DNA of 64,000 nucleotides from Prorocentrum cordatum (Eukaryota > Sar > Dinophyceae > Prorocentrales > Prorocentraceae): assembly GCA_963575745.1 (NCBI GenBank), contig CAUYUJ010022527.1, positions 10,001-74,000 of the forward strand, in the 5' to 3' direction. The notes under the pieces were generated by a model. It saw only the letters and a list, made by a program, of their open reading frames with translations. It did no database searches and was not told the origin of the DNA. Below are positions 28,790 through 39,225 of the stretch, in pieces. Positions within the stretch are counted from its first letter, which is position 1. Each line of letters begins with the position of its first letter. The position numbers and the translations under genes are program-made.

Positions 28790-29411
28790 GGTCGAAGGGC
28801 CTCCTGGCGAGGTGCATGCCTGCATACTTATGAAATAAGCTAGACGAGTGTCCTTTTGTCGATTGACTGGGTTATCCCGTCATTGTGTCACGTGTCATTG
28901 CCAGTGATCCTGCATAGGCGTCGTTCGTGTGAGAAGAATTTGAATGGGCGTCGTAGTGAATGATGCGCGCGTGGATGTCGACGGGGACGGGGATGGGAGG
29001 GGAGGGGCCAGGAAGGGCGCTGTGGTCGGCGAGGTGTCCCTTTGCACGGCACGGACCACCGCACGCGCAGGCGACGAGCCTGCGAGCGCAACCGAGTCCT
29101 TGAGATGAGGACCGATGGGCTCGGGAGGGGCCTCCGGGCCGTGCCCCAGATCTGGGCCAGGAATGCGTTCGCTGCCGAGGCTCGCCGTGGCCGGAGGAGC
29201 CCCATTCGCTCCCCCCCGATGTACGCTCTTTGCACCAGCACTGCGACTGCAGGGCGCGCGCGACGGGGCTGGGCGGGTCTTGGCGAGCTGCATCGGGAGG
29301 CGCCGCCGCGAGCGAGACGCAGCACCCGCGCCGGAGGCATCGGCCCGAGAGCACCTCCCAGACGGCCCGAAGCAGCGCTCCCTCGCCGCCCCCCGCAGCC
29401 CGACTCCAGCG
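28790..29411. other. gene-free stretch upstream of the Q-rich exon
   Basis: Open frames exist on + (continuous with the exon frame from 29115), but no conserved block precedes the ATG at 29412. It may hold the gene's 5' leader. Confidence 0.3.
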
Positions 29412-29723
29412 ATGCAGCAGTACATGACGCAGGAGCAGTACGCCGCGGCCCTGCAGCAGCAGCAGCTGCAGCAGCAGCTGCAGCAGCAGCAGCTGCAGCA
29501 GCAGCTGCAGCAGCAGCAGCTGCAGCAGCAGCAGCAGCAGCAGTACGCGCAGTACCCGCCGCAATACTCGCAGCAGCAGTACGTGCAACAGGCGCCGCCC
29601 CCCCAGACGCTGACCGTGACGCTGCCCGCCGACGCCCTCCCAGGGAAGACGTACCAGGTGCAGGCGGCGGACGGCCGGCTCGTCAGCTTCCAGGTGCCGG
29701 CCGGGTGCGGGCCGGGCAGCCAG
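29412..29723 (+). CDS. Gln-rich protein with a C-terminal PDGR/VPxGxxPG-type motif, 3' truncated
   Basis: ATG at 29412 gives MQQYMTQEQYAAALQQQQ, a polyglutamine/LQQQ tract, QYAQYPPQYSQQQYVQQ, then TLTVTLPADALPGKTYQVQ and AADGRLVSFQVPAGCGPGSQ. The last block fits a V-PG-x-PG-x-x-F-x-V...DGR...V-x-VP-x-G-x-x-PG repeat common in protist proteins, where several usually follow in tandem. Here sequence after CAG 29721-29723 is a foldback element starting GGTATCGCG. Either this is an exon end (CAG|GTATCG donor) or the gene was cut by the insertion. The upstream frame is open, so the true start could be earlier. The function is unknown. Confidence 0.6.
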
Positions 29724-29915
29724 GTATCGCGAGCGGCGAACATATCCGTGTGCGCGCCTTCGCGGCCTGGATTCCGGGGGGCGCGATCCTGCGGATACGC
29801 GGTCGCGCGGATCCGTCCCGAGCGATTCATCCGCGGAAGCGGCGCCACAGATCAGTGGGGTCGCGGCCCACAGGGGCCTGGCCCGCGAGGCCGCGGATAC
29901 GGATATGACGAGGGG
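29724..29915 (-). mobile_element. foldback family F4, copy in reverse orientation
   Basis: GCGGCGAACATATC at the left and GAGGCCGCGGATACGGATAT at the right. In inverse complement the whole block matches 36685-36894, including GATCCTG.GGATACGCGGTCGC. It abuts the Q-rich exon. Confidence 0.7.
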
Positions 29916-30170
29916 GTCGGGTGCCGTTATGTCATGTCCCCAAACCTTTTCTGGCGGACTTCCAGGGAGGATTCATTGAACCCACCCTGAGCCAAGGTAG
30001 TCTGGGGAAAGGTATTTTGGGGTTATATTGTAGACTACCCTTCCTGGCTGGGGAAGGGTCCTGACATGTGTCCTGCTGGTGCCTGGGGCCGTATCTCTGA
30101 GTCGACCCGTTGTTTAGAGCCCAGATCTGCTGGGAACGAGGATGGCACAACATCCCGATACCCTCCTCGG
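29916..30170. other. unassigned spacer
   Basis: No gene or shared repeat recognised. Confidence 0.3.
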
Positions 30171-30171
30171 A

Positions 30172-30500
30172 TACGTTTTTCGCCCACGGAGGTACAGGTG
30201 AGCTGCTGAGCCCGCGGCCTCGGCTTGAGCCGGGTGGGGGCGTTTCGGAGGGGGCCAGGACGAGGATAGTTCCGTTCCAGAGCGTTCCAGAACGCTGTCA
30301 GAGCGTTCCGGAACGCTCGGAGAAGTCCGCGGCGCCCGAGACATCCTCTTGAGCCGCCGGATCTCCGAGATTCTCGATTCATCCTCGCCCGGATTTGTCC
30401 TCGTCCTGTCCTCGTCTTTTTTTCTCGCCCACGGAGGTACAGGTGAGCTGCTAAGTCCGCTGTCTCGGCTTAGGCAGGGTGGGGGCTTTGTTCGGCCATG
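30172..30500 (+). repeat. direct repeat pair flanking a GTTCC/GGAAC-rich block (family R7)
   Basis: CGCCCACGGAGGTACAGGTG with AGCTGCT.AG.CCGC is present at about 30180 and 30424. The block between (30245-30420) carries CGTTCCAGAACGCT and GCGTTCCGGAACGCTC and matches 35790-35960, where CCGCGGCGCCCGA is also shared. Confidence 0.65.
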
Positions 30501-30539
30501 CGCAGAGTGGGTAGGGTAGGGGTGGAAGGCCTCTTAGAA

Positions 30540-30835
30540 GCACACCCCTGCCTCTCAGAAGTTACCGGCCTTATCTAGAAATGTAAGGCCAGCGCATTCT
30601 AAGAAACAGCCTCCTTCTATCGGGACGTGTGAAATGCGTACGGAAAGAACGGGTACAAAGGCAGTTCACTTTGGACGGGGCTCGCCGTCGGCGTCGACGC
30701 GGGCCCTGCCCATTCGAGACAGAAGGCCGCCCGCCCAACAGCGGCCGCTGCCGGCTCTGGACAGCAGCATCCGTTCTTGGGCATCGTGCCCATCGCTGCC
30801 GCGCCCGCTTCGGGCGTCCGGATTCCAAGAAGCCT
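30540..30835 (+). repeat. family R1 start followed by an R4 copy
   Basis: 30540-30622 has GCGCATTCTAAGAAACAGCC. 30605-30830 has GAAATGCGTACGGAAAGAAC, CAACAGCGGCCGCTGCCGG, CATCCGTTCTTGGGC and TTCGGGCGTCC, matching 20630-20870 and 6770-6990. Confidence 0.6.
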
Positions 30836-30873
30836 TCCCCCCACCCCTGCCACTGGAGGCCGCGCGGGGGCTT

Positions 30874-30995
30874 TCTCCTCCTCCTCCTCCTCCTCCTCCT
30901 CCTCCTCCTCCTCCTCGCCTCTCCCTCCTCCCCCTCCTCCCCCTCCTCCTCCTCCTCCTCCTCCTCCTCCTCCTCCTCCCTCCTCCCTTCTGCGC
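30874..30995. repeat. CCT microsatellite
   Basis: (TCC)n of about 120 bases. It is bounded by an AAGAAGCCTTCC tract and CTGCGCGCCGCCAGC, the same landmarks that bound the pyrimidine tract in the R1 copy at 25.2 kb. Confidence 0.95.
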
Positions 30996-31179
30996 GCCGC
31001 CAGCTTGCGGGCGGAGCCCGCCGCCCCTCGGCGGGTCGGCGGGAGCGTACGCCGGCGGCCGCGCGGCGCGGCCTGTCTGCCCTGCTGGCGCCGCGGGAGG
31101 TCTTCTGGGCACAGCAGAGAGCCACAGCCACAGCGAGGGTGGATATTTTCGGTTGGGAGGGCCCCCCCCTTCTCGGGGG

Positions 31180-31345
31180 AGGAAGAGGTGCCCCTGCCTC
31201 TGCCCTTCCCTCGTTTTCCTCGTTCGGGGGCCTCCTGGGCGGCCTCTGTCGCCACCGCCGGATTCGCCCCGCAATCCTGGTCAGAGGGCACCCTGGGAGA
31301 GGTCCCAGGAGTACAGCGGCATCGGCACCTTTCGGTCCCCCCACC
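31180..31345 (+). mobile_element. foldback family F2 copy
   Basis: GCCTCCTGGGCGGCCTCTGT with CGCCACCGCCGGATTCGCC, CTGGTCAGAGGGCACCC, GGGAGAGGTCCCAGGAGTAC and AGCGGCATCGGCACCTTTCG. Confidence 0.65.
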
Positions 31346-32525
31346 CTCGGGGGAGAACCCATCCTCGGGGGGAGCACCCACCGACCTCGAGGCTGATGTC
31401 TTCGTTGTCGAGCTTGAGCCCACCGGCGGTCGGAGCTTGAATCTAATATCTTCCTTGTCGAGGCTACAGCCTCCACGCCATGCCCTTTTGGGTAAGGGCG
31501 CGCTTCCGAGAGGATCGCGCACGACTCTGGCGTTCGCTTCGCTTCGCTTCTTCGCTTCACCGACCTCGACACGACCAGTTTGGTTGTGGCTGTGGTCGGT
31601 TTGGCCCTCCTCGCACGCCACATCGACCTCGACCAGTACGAAGCCGGATTTGGTGGTCCGGCATTTCTTGGGAATGCGCAGGCTACCCCCTCGATGTGGT
31701 TCTGGTCGCTTGCTGTTCCTGCTGGGGTAATAATTGAATTGTCTTTGTGCGCCAGCACCCGCTTGCTCTTGAATCGCCCAAGACCGCGCGGCGTTCAATG
31801 TTCTTCGGGGAAAACGCATCGTACACAGCATGCACTATCTTGTCGCTCGGGCAGGCTGTTCCTCCGAGAGGGCTCTCCGCCATTCCTTGCTGCTATAGGA
31901 GCCAGCCAGGACCCCGGGTAAGGGAACCTGTGCAGTGGCAGGACCCCGGGGAAGACATACAGGTGAAACATTTGCGCTTGTGCGCGCGTGGGCAAGTTAC
32001 CTCGGAGCGCTCGGCAACGGCAGTTCTGATCAGTGAGTCTGCCCCAGGGGCGGCCCCGTGCGCTGGCCGGGGGCTCAGTGCCAGACCAGACCAGAATCGT
32101 CAAAGCAGGTCTGCCGCGAGTCTCTTTCCGGGTGGCGGCAGTTCCCGTCAGTGCGGGTCGGATGTTCCCAGAAGGGCTCGTTCGGCACGGTTGTCTTCGC
32201 CAGACCTGAGGCCCCGCAAGCCCGACCTGAGGCCCCACAGCTGGACCTGAGGCGCCCCAGCAGCCGTCGGAACCACCCGTCTCGTTCCACAGTGAGGGGG
32301 GGGGCGCTTTCTCGCGCTGCCGCGTCGCTGCCCTGCCTGGAGCACGTTGGGGCGCGCTCGACGGGGCCGCGGTGCGGCGCCCGAGGGCGGCGCCGCATGC
32401 CGCACGCCCCCTCCCCAAACTTTGGAGGCTTAGAGGTTGGCGCCAACACCAACATCGGCAGTGTACCTCCCCTCGTCGGCAAGCGAGGGGGGGAAGCGAG
32501 AAGGAGGAGGCCTCCACAGGAGGGG
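31346..32525. other. gene-free stretch
   Basis: No recognised gene in about 1.2 kb. A short GAGGCCCC(A/G)CA.C.CGACCTGA tandem lies at 32210-32255. Overlapping GC-rich ORFs on both strands carry no family. Confidence 0.35.
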
Positions 32526-32529
32526 GCTG

Positions 32530-32640
32530 GACTTCCTTCTCATAAGCCGTTGCGCCTTCTGAGAAGTGTTTTGTGTCTTCGGGGGAGATTTGGACAACTT
32601 CTCAGAAGGTCGAGGGACTTCCGAGCCTTCTGAGAAGGCC
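32530..32640. repeat. cluster of TTCTGAGAAG palindromes
   Basis: CCTTCTGAGAAG(G/T) or its complement occurs three times, plus a broken copy (CCTTCTCATAAG), within 110 bases. It could form small cruciforms or be a degenerate foldback element. Confidence 0.5.
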
Positions 32641-33195
32641 CGCCCCTTTCCATTTCCCCCTTTCGCTCGCAGCCGATCCACAGAGAGAAGATGATCACGA
32701 TCTCGGTGATGGTGGTAACCCACTGTCCCCGATAATCAAGCATACCCCCTCATTTAACCCCCTGTATCTTTTCTTTTATCCCGTGTCAATAGGATTTAAT
32801 TGTGGAGAGGGGCGCGGAGGCTGAACTTGATACTCCCCGGGGGAAGTTGCGGATCGAAGTTGCTATCATCTCATGTTGAATAGCAGCAGCATGAAAAACG
32901 CTGAGCATGGCAATGGTAGTCTCACCATTTCAGCTTCTGCAATCACAAACTGTCGCATCATTCCAGCTTCCGCAAACAGAGGCACGCCACCGTCGAGGAG
33001 GCAAGCGCCGTCGCCCAGGGTTGCACCAAGTGCCTCCCGTGCAAGGACCGGCTCCAAAGGTCGTGCGCAAGAGAGGTTTTTTGGCCAGGAGCGCCAGGGA
33101 CCTCGTCTTGCGCATGCAAGCTGTAGCCACGAGCCTCGAGATCTCTCGAGCCAGTCTTGCGCCAAGATCTACAAGGTCAGTCTACACGAGCGCCC
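32641..33195. other. gene-free stretch; uncertain ORF 32907-33296
   Basis: A 129-codon + ORF contains KVVRKRGFLARSARDLVLRM and then runs into the CAT repeat as polyHis. The pre-repeat part is basic and might be an exon relic, but no family is recognised. Confidence 0.25.
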
Positions 33196-33197
33196 AG

Positions 33198-33242
33198 GAT
33201 CATCATCATCGTCATCGTCATCATCACCATCACCATCATCAC

Positions 33243-33274
<32 letters not shown>

Positions 33275-33276
33275 CC
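33198..33276. repeat. CAT microsatellite
   Basis: (CAT)n with CGT and CAC variants, about 78 bases. Confidence 0.95.
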
Positions 33277-33557
33277 TTCGCGAGGGAAATCGTTGATTAC
33301 CTCCGCCAGACTCTCGAACTTGATTATCCCCTAGGGATTGTTATCGGGAGCGCAGGGTTCATAATCGGGCGTCCTAGGTGGCCCGGAAATTACAACCGAC
33401 AACATCCAGGATCATCCTCTCCCGGTGGCGGCAATCAATCCCCTTTGTTGGTGTTGGTGCCGATTTCAAGCTTCCCCCAATTGCCCGGGCTTCAGATTCC
33501 TGCAGAAGTGTTTTTGGAGTGGGGCACGGGGGACGATCCGAAGAAGGACTCGTTTAA

Positions 33558-33712
33558 CGTACACTTTCCACGGTCCGCGCGGATTTCTTGGATCTGTGTT
33601 TGGCCCCCCTTTGCGGCGCGTTCGGCGCCGCACTTGGCGCGCGGAGCGCGCCGGGGGAGGGGAGTCCAGCGCCGATTTGGGAAACCCGCGCGGTCCTGCG
33701 AAAGTTCATACT
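33558..33712. mobile_element. foldback family F5 copy
   Basis: Left arm ACTTTCCACGGTCCGCGCGG then ATTTCTTGGAT. The right arm, read inverted, is ACTTTCGCAGGACCGCGCGG then GTTTCCCAAATCGGCGCTGG. An inner GCGCGCGGAGCGCGCC palindrome is shared with the copy at 41.75 kb. Confidence 0.75.
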
Positions 33713-33719
33713 ATTGCAA

Positions 33720-34385
33720 GTGATTTGTTCTTGCGAAGCTGACCAGCAGGCCATTGAGCGATGCTTTCGGACTTGTGGGGGTGGGCTCCCCCCCGGGTAC
33801 ACACCACTAGGCCTTGTCCTACTAGAAACTGGCATTGCCAGCAGTTCGTGCCTCTTGCGTTGCGGCTTTCCTGCCGTCACATTGTCGTTTGCGTATTCTG
33901 TCTTGCGGTCGTGCTATCTTGATTGTCCATGTCGTCTCCTGGTTGTCATATCCGAATGTTCCTTTTCCCGTTGTACGCAGTCGCCTGTTTTCGACGATCG
34001 AAGTCACGTTTCACCTGTTCCCACTTAATTTCCCCCGTGTCTTTCCTCTGGTTGGATGCTTGTGTCATACATTCGTACCGCTTTCGCCTTCCTGCACCAT
34101 CGCTCCCCCCCGCTTTCCACGTTTTCGGCTATGCTGTGGTTTTCAGCTGTGTCATGTTTTTTTCATCCAGCTCTTTTGCGTTCCTTCTATCATTTCTTCT
34201 TTTGCGGTTCGCCTCCCGTCCACTCGTGTCTCCTCCTCACCTTGCCAGGCCACCCCTTGTTGAGGGAAATTCGTTGCACACCATTTTGCTGTTTTCGCCC
34301 CGCTGAGTCAAGCTCCCATGTTTATCACGCGCCCTGCAATACATGCGAACCATCCTTAGCACTGTTTGCTTTCATCACGTACGTC
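33720..34385. other. gene-free, relatively AT-rich stretch
   Basis: T-rich on the + strand with many TTTTC/CTTTT words. Open frames up to 200 codons show no family. Confidence 0.35.
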
Positions 34386-34389
34386 GCAC

Positions 34390-34475
34390 ACGCCATGCCG
34401 GCAGCGAGCCGAAGAGGGCCATGCCGGCAAGAGCCGAAGCCATGCCGGCAGAGAGCCGAAGAGACGCGAGTATCA
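34390..34475 (+). repeat. short tandem repeat CCATGCCGGCA..GAGCCGAAG
   Basis: Three copies of a ~30-bp unit with one variable gap (34395, 34420, 34450). Confidence 0.7.
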
Positions 34476-34777
34476 TGCGCAGACGAGCATCATGGCACAG
34501 CTCCTTTGCAGCCTGGGAAGGGGCTCTGGGTCGACGTAGGCAGTGAGGGAGCGATGCTGCGAAGCAACAAGGGACGCGGAACGCACTCGCGCTCCAGAGC
34601 GCACGCCAGCGCATGCTCGCAAGCTTGGGCGCGCCTTGCGGCCACTGCGCACGGTGTTTGAGCACGCCCGTCCCCGATCGGGAGAGCCGCGGCTACCCGC
34701 CGCGGTGCGAGTTGCAGGAGCATGCGAAGCGGGTCAAGGTAGCCACGGCTGGGCAAACAGGCCGACGTGCGCAAACA

Positions 34778-34962
34778 TACAGTCAACCCGCATAGCAAGG
34801 GTGGTCGACTTCCCAATTGTAACCTTGCATCCTTTTCTGTTCGGTCATTTTCGGTCCATCCTCGACCCCTTTCGATGGCCAGTCCCGCTCGAAGAACCTC
34901 GGCATGAGCGCCCAAGGCTCTTGCATCCTTGCCGCGCATCCTCACCATACGGGTTGACTGTA
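34778..34962. mobile_element. Tc1/mariner-like MITE, 181 bp plus TA duplication
   Basis: Inverted ends CAGTCAACCCGCATAGCAAG and CAGTCAACCCGTATGGTGAG (34780 and 34960 outward ends), each flanked by TA (34778-34779, 34961-34962). CAGT ends with a TA duplication are typical of Tc1/mariner. No transposase. Confidence 0.75.
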
Positions 34963-35094
34963 GGCGCACACGCGCACATGTGCGCGTGCTTGACCACATC
35001 TGGGATGACAAGGAGCGGGGACACGGGCACGCTCTCCAGGAAGGAATGTGCGGGCGTCGAGCAGGGAGGCCTCCACTCGACCGTGACCGATCCT

Positions 35095-35235
35095 TCGGGG
35101 AGGAGGAGGAGGAGGAAAAAAGGGACGATCCAGGAGTAGGGGATCCAGGAGTAGGAAAGGAGGAGGAGGAAGAGGAAGAGGAAAAGGAAGGAAGGAAGGA
35201 AGGAGGAGAAGGAAAATGGAGGATCCAGGAGTAGG
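35095..35235. repeat. purine microsatellite (GGA/AAGG)
   Basis: AGGAGGAGG and GGAAGGAAGG tracts with GGATCCAGGAGTAGG inserted three times (near 35127, 35139 and 35220). Confidence 0.85.
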
Positions 35236-35599
35236 GAGGGGTTGGATGTGCACCCGTGCAAGCGGAAAGCCGACTCTCATGAGTTGGCCTGAAAGCGCTC
35301 CGTGGTGCATGCACAGTTAAAGCCGAAGCCAAAGCCGTCATGCACAGAAAATCCAGAAGGCCCGCTCAGCAGGAGGTCTGGTTGCCAGCACCACTAGAGC
35401 ATCAGCCAGACAAGTCGAGGTTGCACCCTTGTGCCTTGCGAGGAGGGATGAGTAAAGGAAACCATCCCTGTGCGTCCGGTCGGCGTGATTTCGAGTCGTC
35501 TCGGCTGCGCCGCGAACGTGTGCGCATAGAGAGCCCTAGCACGTGTACTCATAGAGAGGTTGCGACCTCCGCGCTCCGGCCCAAGGAGGCAAGGACCAT

Positions 35600-35965
35600 G
35601 TCCTGATGAGAGTGCGACTGCGAATGCGAATGCGAATGCGAATGCGAGTGCGGCTCCGCCGCGGCTCACCCCAGAGGGTCCAGAGGTCTTTGGAGGCCTG
35701 CCAGGGGCCTCTGGAGGCCTCTCTGGGGACCTCCCGGGGCCCAAGGAGGCCCACAACGGCAAGGAGGCGGGCGAAAACACCGCAACATCGGGCAGGCCCA
35801 GGACCAGGATACATCGTTCCAGGACTTCCCGGAACGTTCTCAGAGCGTTCTGGAGCGCTCAGGGAAGGCCGCGGCGCCCGATGCATCCTCCAGAACTGCC
35901 AGATCGATCCCCAATCCATCCCAGTCCGATGCTGTCTCCGCCCTGGTTTCGTCTTGAAGCACGTA
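35600..35965. repeat. AATGCG hexamers, GGGGCC patch and R7 copy
   Basis: 35607-35650 is (AATGCG)n. 35675-35760 is a GGCCTCTGGAGGCC-type R5 patch. 35790-35960 matches the R7 block at 30245-30420 (GTTCC.GAA.GTTCTCAGAGC and CCGCGGCGCCCGA). Confidence 0.65.
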
Positions 35966-36684
35966 GGTCACCCGCGGGGGCGGAAAGACAGCCGCGCTTC
36001 GCGCGCCGCGGTCCTTTTGCGTTCCTTCCCTCCGCGTCGTGCCTCAGGGTCGCGGCCTCTGAGCCAGGCTGGGCTGCCAGGTGAGCGTTTTTTTGTCTCG
36101 GCGTGTCGACATTGGGAAAAGGGGGGGGGGACGGGGGAGGGGGTCTGGCTCCGAGCCTCTGCTTAGTACGACTGTTTGCAGCAGTGCGTCCATTATGGGG
36201 GAGGCTCCACCCGCTCGAAACAGGCGCCAAAAACAGCCAAGATCTACTCCAGGGGGGGTGAGGGGGGGGGGGCAAGGGCCAGCGCCGATCGGCAAAACAA
36301 CGAATCAAAAAAACTACCACCAGGGGAGAGGACCGCGCGGCGTCCGCCGACCAGCCCCCCCGAGCCCTGGCCGGGCCGATCCTGGGCCGAGGGCCGCTGC
36401 CTCCTTCGGAGGCGATTGCGGGGGCGAAGAATTTTAGAGGCGTGCAGTACACGCACTCGCACGGGAGCCTCGCCCGAAGACATGGACCATCGGCGCCCTT
36501 GGATACGCTTGCTGGAGGAGGAGGGGGAGGAGGGGGCCACCATCGGGCGCGTTGCTCCCCCCTGGGCGATTCGCCCCCGTCGGCGCCCCATTTTGTCTAG
36601 TCCTTGGTGGCCTGGCCAGAGAGGCGTAGGCACCGATCTTGGGCCCAAGGGGGGGGGGGGCAGGCCGTGATCAGGGAGGTGGTT
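35966..36684. other. gene-free stretch
   Basis: Overlapping GC-rich ORFs on both strands with Arg/Pro bias and poly-G runs (36119-36145, 36255-36275). No family recognised. Confidence 0.3.
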
Positions 36685-36894
36685 CCTGGGCGGAAGGGGT
36701 ATCCGTATCCACGGCCTCGCGGGCTGGGCCCTTGAGCCAGGCCCCCGGGATGCGGGGCGTTTTTGCGCGGATGCCCCAGGGTGTTTTGACGCGGACGTCC
36801 CGCACGGAACCTGTCTATGCGACCGCGTATCCACAGGATCTTTTCGTGGAGCCCAGACCGCGAGGGCGTGGATAAGATACGTTCGCCGCCCAGG
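36685..36894. mobile_element. foldback family F4 copy
   Basis: Left end CCTGGGCGG then GTATCCGTATCCACGGCC and TCGCGGGCTGGGC. The inverted right end is CCTGGGCGGCGAACGTATC then TTATCCACGCCCTCGCGG. Homologous, in reverse, to 29724-29915. Confidence 0.75.
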
Positions 36895-37640
36895 AGTGGT
36901 CAGTTGACCTCGCCCGAGGGGGAGGAGCCATGGCGGTGAGGAGCAGTGGCCGCCGCCGCGGCCAGCTCTCCCGAGCATCTGCGTCCGGCAGCGCCGGCTG
37001 GGTCCTGAGCGTGGTCGCCACGGCGGGAGGGGCGGCGGCAGGCGCTTGGCGAGCGGTCGCTGGCGACGCAGAATGCTAAACCTCCTCTGGTGGTCGCTAC
37101 GAAGCCATCGGCGCGTTCACTTTGGACTCTTTCTCAGTCTGTTACCTGCCCAGATCTTCATCCAATTGTTTGTCGTTGTATTGCGTTCGGCTTTTCATGT
37201 GCAGATGCTGGTTTGTGCGCGGTTGCCCTTTCTCTTGCTTCGTGGCAGTGGCTGTTGTCGACAGCCCGCCGTGCCGTGCCGTGTTGTGCTGTGCTTGAAA
37301 ATGTGCCTTGCTGTGCCGTGCCGTGTCTGTCTTGCAAGAGCACCCAAGTCTTCCGAGACACATTCGTGTTCCTTGCCGTGTCGTGCCTGGTATGCAGACC
37401 GCGAAAACTCCGCCGTGCGCCTTGCCGTGCCGTGATTGGCCTGGCCTGGAGCGTTGCTTCCGCACACTTAGCTCGGATTCGCCGTGCACAAAACCGGCCT
37501 GTAGTTGCGATCTTTCTGACGTCCTTCGTCCATTCTTGCCGGGGGTGGGTCATGGGGCCTCCAGTGGAGGGCTGGGCCCGCAAGGGCCGTGGTTCGGCCG
37601 AAGGCGTGGTTCAGTCTTGCTTGGCAACGTACCCGGGGAC
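36895..37640. other. gene-free stretch with GTGCC tandems
   Basis: 37255-37440 has repeated GCCGTGCCGTGCCGTG, TGTGCC and TTGCCGTG words. The rest is unassigned. Confidence 0.4.
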
Positions 37641-37870
37641 GAGGCCTCCTCTCTCACCCCCTTCCCCCTTCACCCCCCGATACCCTCTTCCCTGCTCTCC
37701 CTCTCCTCCCTCTCGTGATGCTTCCTTCCCGGCCCATTCGTTCCCCTCTCCTTCCCCCCTTGCCCTCCCCCCTTTACCCTCGCCCCCCTCGCTTCCGCTC
37801 TCTGCCTCCCCTCCTGCCCTGCCTCTCGGTCCTCTCTCTTTCCTGTCCCCTTCGTTTCTGGCTCTTTGCG
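37641..37870. repeat. pyrimidine-rich tract
   Basis: About 230 bases of C/T-dominated sequence (CCTCTCCC, CCTTCCCC) with no fixed unit. A similar tract recurs at 38195-38375. Confidence 0.7.
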
Positions 37871-37924
37871 CCCTCGTTTCGCCTAGATGTGAGCACAGTG
37901 GGCCCTAGTGTATGATTTGTATTG

Positions 37925-38095
37925 TACAGTTCCAGTGTGCACCACATGCGCCCGGACCAGTCTCCCCAGTCAACACCAGTGTGCACCACTTGGTCGGCGT
38001 TCCCAATGTGCACCACCCGCCGTCCCCAGCGTGCGCCACCCGCATCGTGCATCACCCCGTCCCCCAGTGCACACCACCCTTTGTGTTCACCACTC
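37925..38095 (+). repeat. CCAGTGTGCACCACC tandem repeat
   Basis: About six to seven degenerate units of CCAGTGTGCACCAC(C/T) with spacings of 20-45 bases. CAGTGTGCAC, CAATGTGCACC, CAGCGTGCGCC and CAGTGCACACC are the variants. Confidence 0.75.
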
Positions 38096-38399
38096 TGGCT
38101 TGGGCAGCCTGCAATCCATGGCAGTTCTGGCTGAAACAGCGCGACTGGCTCAATCCGTGGGACATGCTCACCCCGAGAGACAGGCAGGCGCGTCCGTGTC
38201 TTGTTTCCCTCCCTTCCGCTTCCTGTTCGTCTTCACCCCTCTTCCCCATCCTTCCCTCCTTCCCCCTCTCTCCCGCTTCCATTCCCCTCCGTTTCCCCTC
38301 CCTCTCCCTCCTCTGCCCGTTCCCCTTTGTGTTGTCTCTCCGCCTTCCCTCCCTCCCCCCGTTCCTTTCTGCCAGGCCCAGCGCTAGCTCAAAACTAAC

Positions 38400-38984
38400 T
38401 CTCTCAATCTAGGCGGTTCGGGGCGCATTTGATTCATGGTGTTTTTCTCATGACAGCGCCAGCACAAACCCGCACTTCGGGCGACGACGCCGCGCGCCGC
38501 GCTGCGAGGGCAACCGCGTTGAATTCCCCACCGCGCGGTCAGCGACGCCCGCATTTTTGATTTATTACGGCGCCCGCGCTGTGGTCTCTGATTCTACAAA
38601 TTTCCCATGGCGCGTCGTGCATCGTTCTCAAAGCAGAGATCCCCCCCTTTCGTCGCGCGAAAGCGTTTCACTCCTGCTATCTCTTCTGGCGAGAGCTTGC
38701 GCCATCAAGCGTCGCGCTGTTGCGAATTCCGCGGGTTTGCGCGGGAAGCGTTCGCGCGCCGCCCCGCGAACGAGGCGACGGAACATTCGGTTCGCGCTTG
38801 CGCAGGCACTCGCCCGCGAACAAAAAGGCGCGGCGACTGCCCGGGTCGCCCCGTAGGCGCGCAGGGAAACCTCAAGGCGCGATGTGCGGTGACACATGGG
38901 TCGCGCAAGTAGGCTACGCCCGAATTGTTTTTTTAGGTGATTGTAAACATTCGAAATTACCCGGCGATGTAGCTGCGACGACAA
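38400..38984. other. gene-free CGCG/TTCGCG-rich stretch
   Basis: Unusually dense in GCGCG, TTCGCG and CGCGAA words between 38450 and 38880. No gene recognised. Confidence 0.35.
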
Positions 38985-39225
38985 ATGGGGTCCGAGTAGA
39001 TGGGGTCGGCGGACTGCGCCGTGTCGCCGATGTGTCGCCGACGCGAGCCGATGTGAAACCCGAGTTTCTCCGCGCCGACGTCGCCGATGCGATTCGTTGT
39101 CGAACCTGAGTTTCTCCACGCCGGCGTCGCCGGTGCATCGCCAACGTCGCCAATACAACGCCGATGCATGGGCGATGTGTCGGCGATGCGGCACGACCCT
39201 CCGACCCAATCTATTCCTACCCCAT
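38985..39225. mobile_element. foldback element F6, 241 bp
   Basis: Inverted ends ATGGGGTCCGAGTAGATGGG and ATGGGGTAGGAATAGATTGG continue as GTCGG.GG..C..GCCG. Inside is a ~48-bp tandem duplication (AACC.GAGTTTCTCC.CGCCG at about 39057 and 39105). No clear target duplication. Confidence 0.7.

Noticed and set aside
30172-30420. Heat-shock-element-like GAA/TTC array
   Set aside because: The pentamer spacing does not fit alternating nGAAn/nTTCn, and the block is part of a dispersed repeat.
30571-31831. 395-404 codon minus-strand ORFs
   Set aside because: They cross the CCT microsatellite (poly Glu/Arg) and copies of R1, R4 and F2; no domain.
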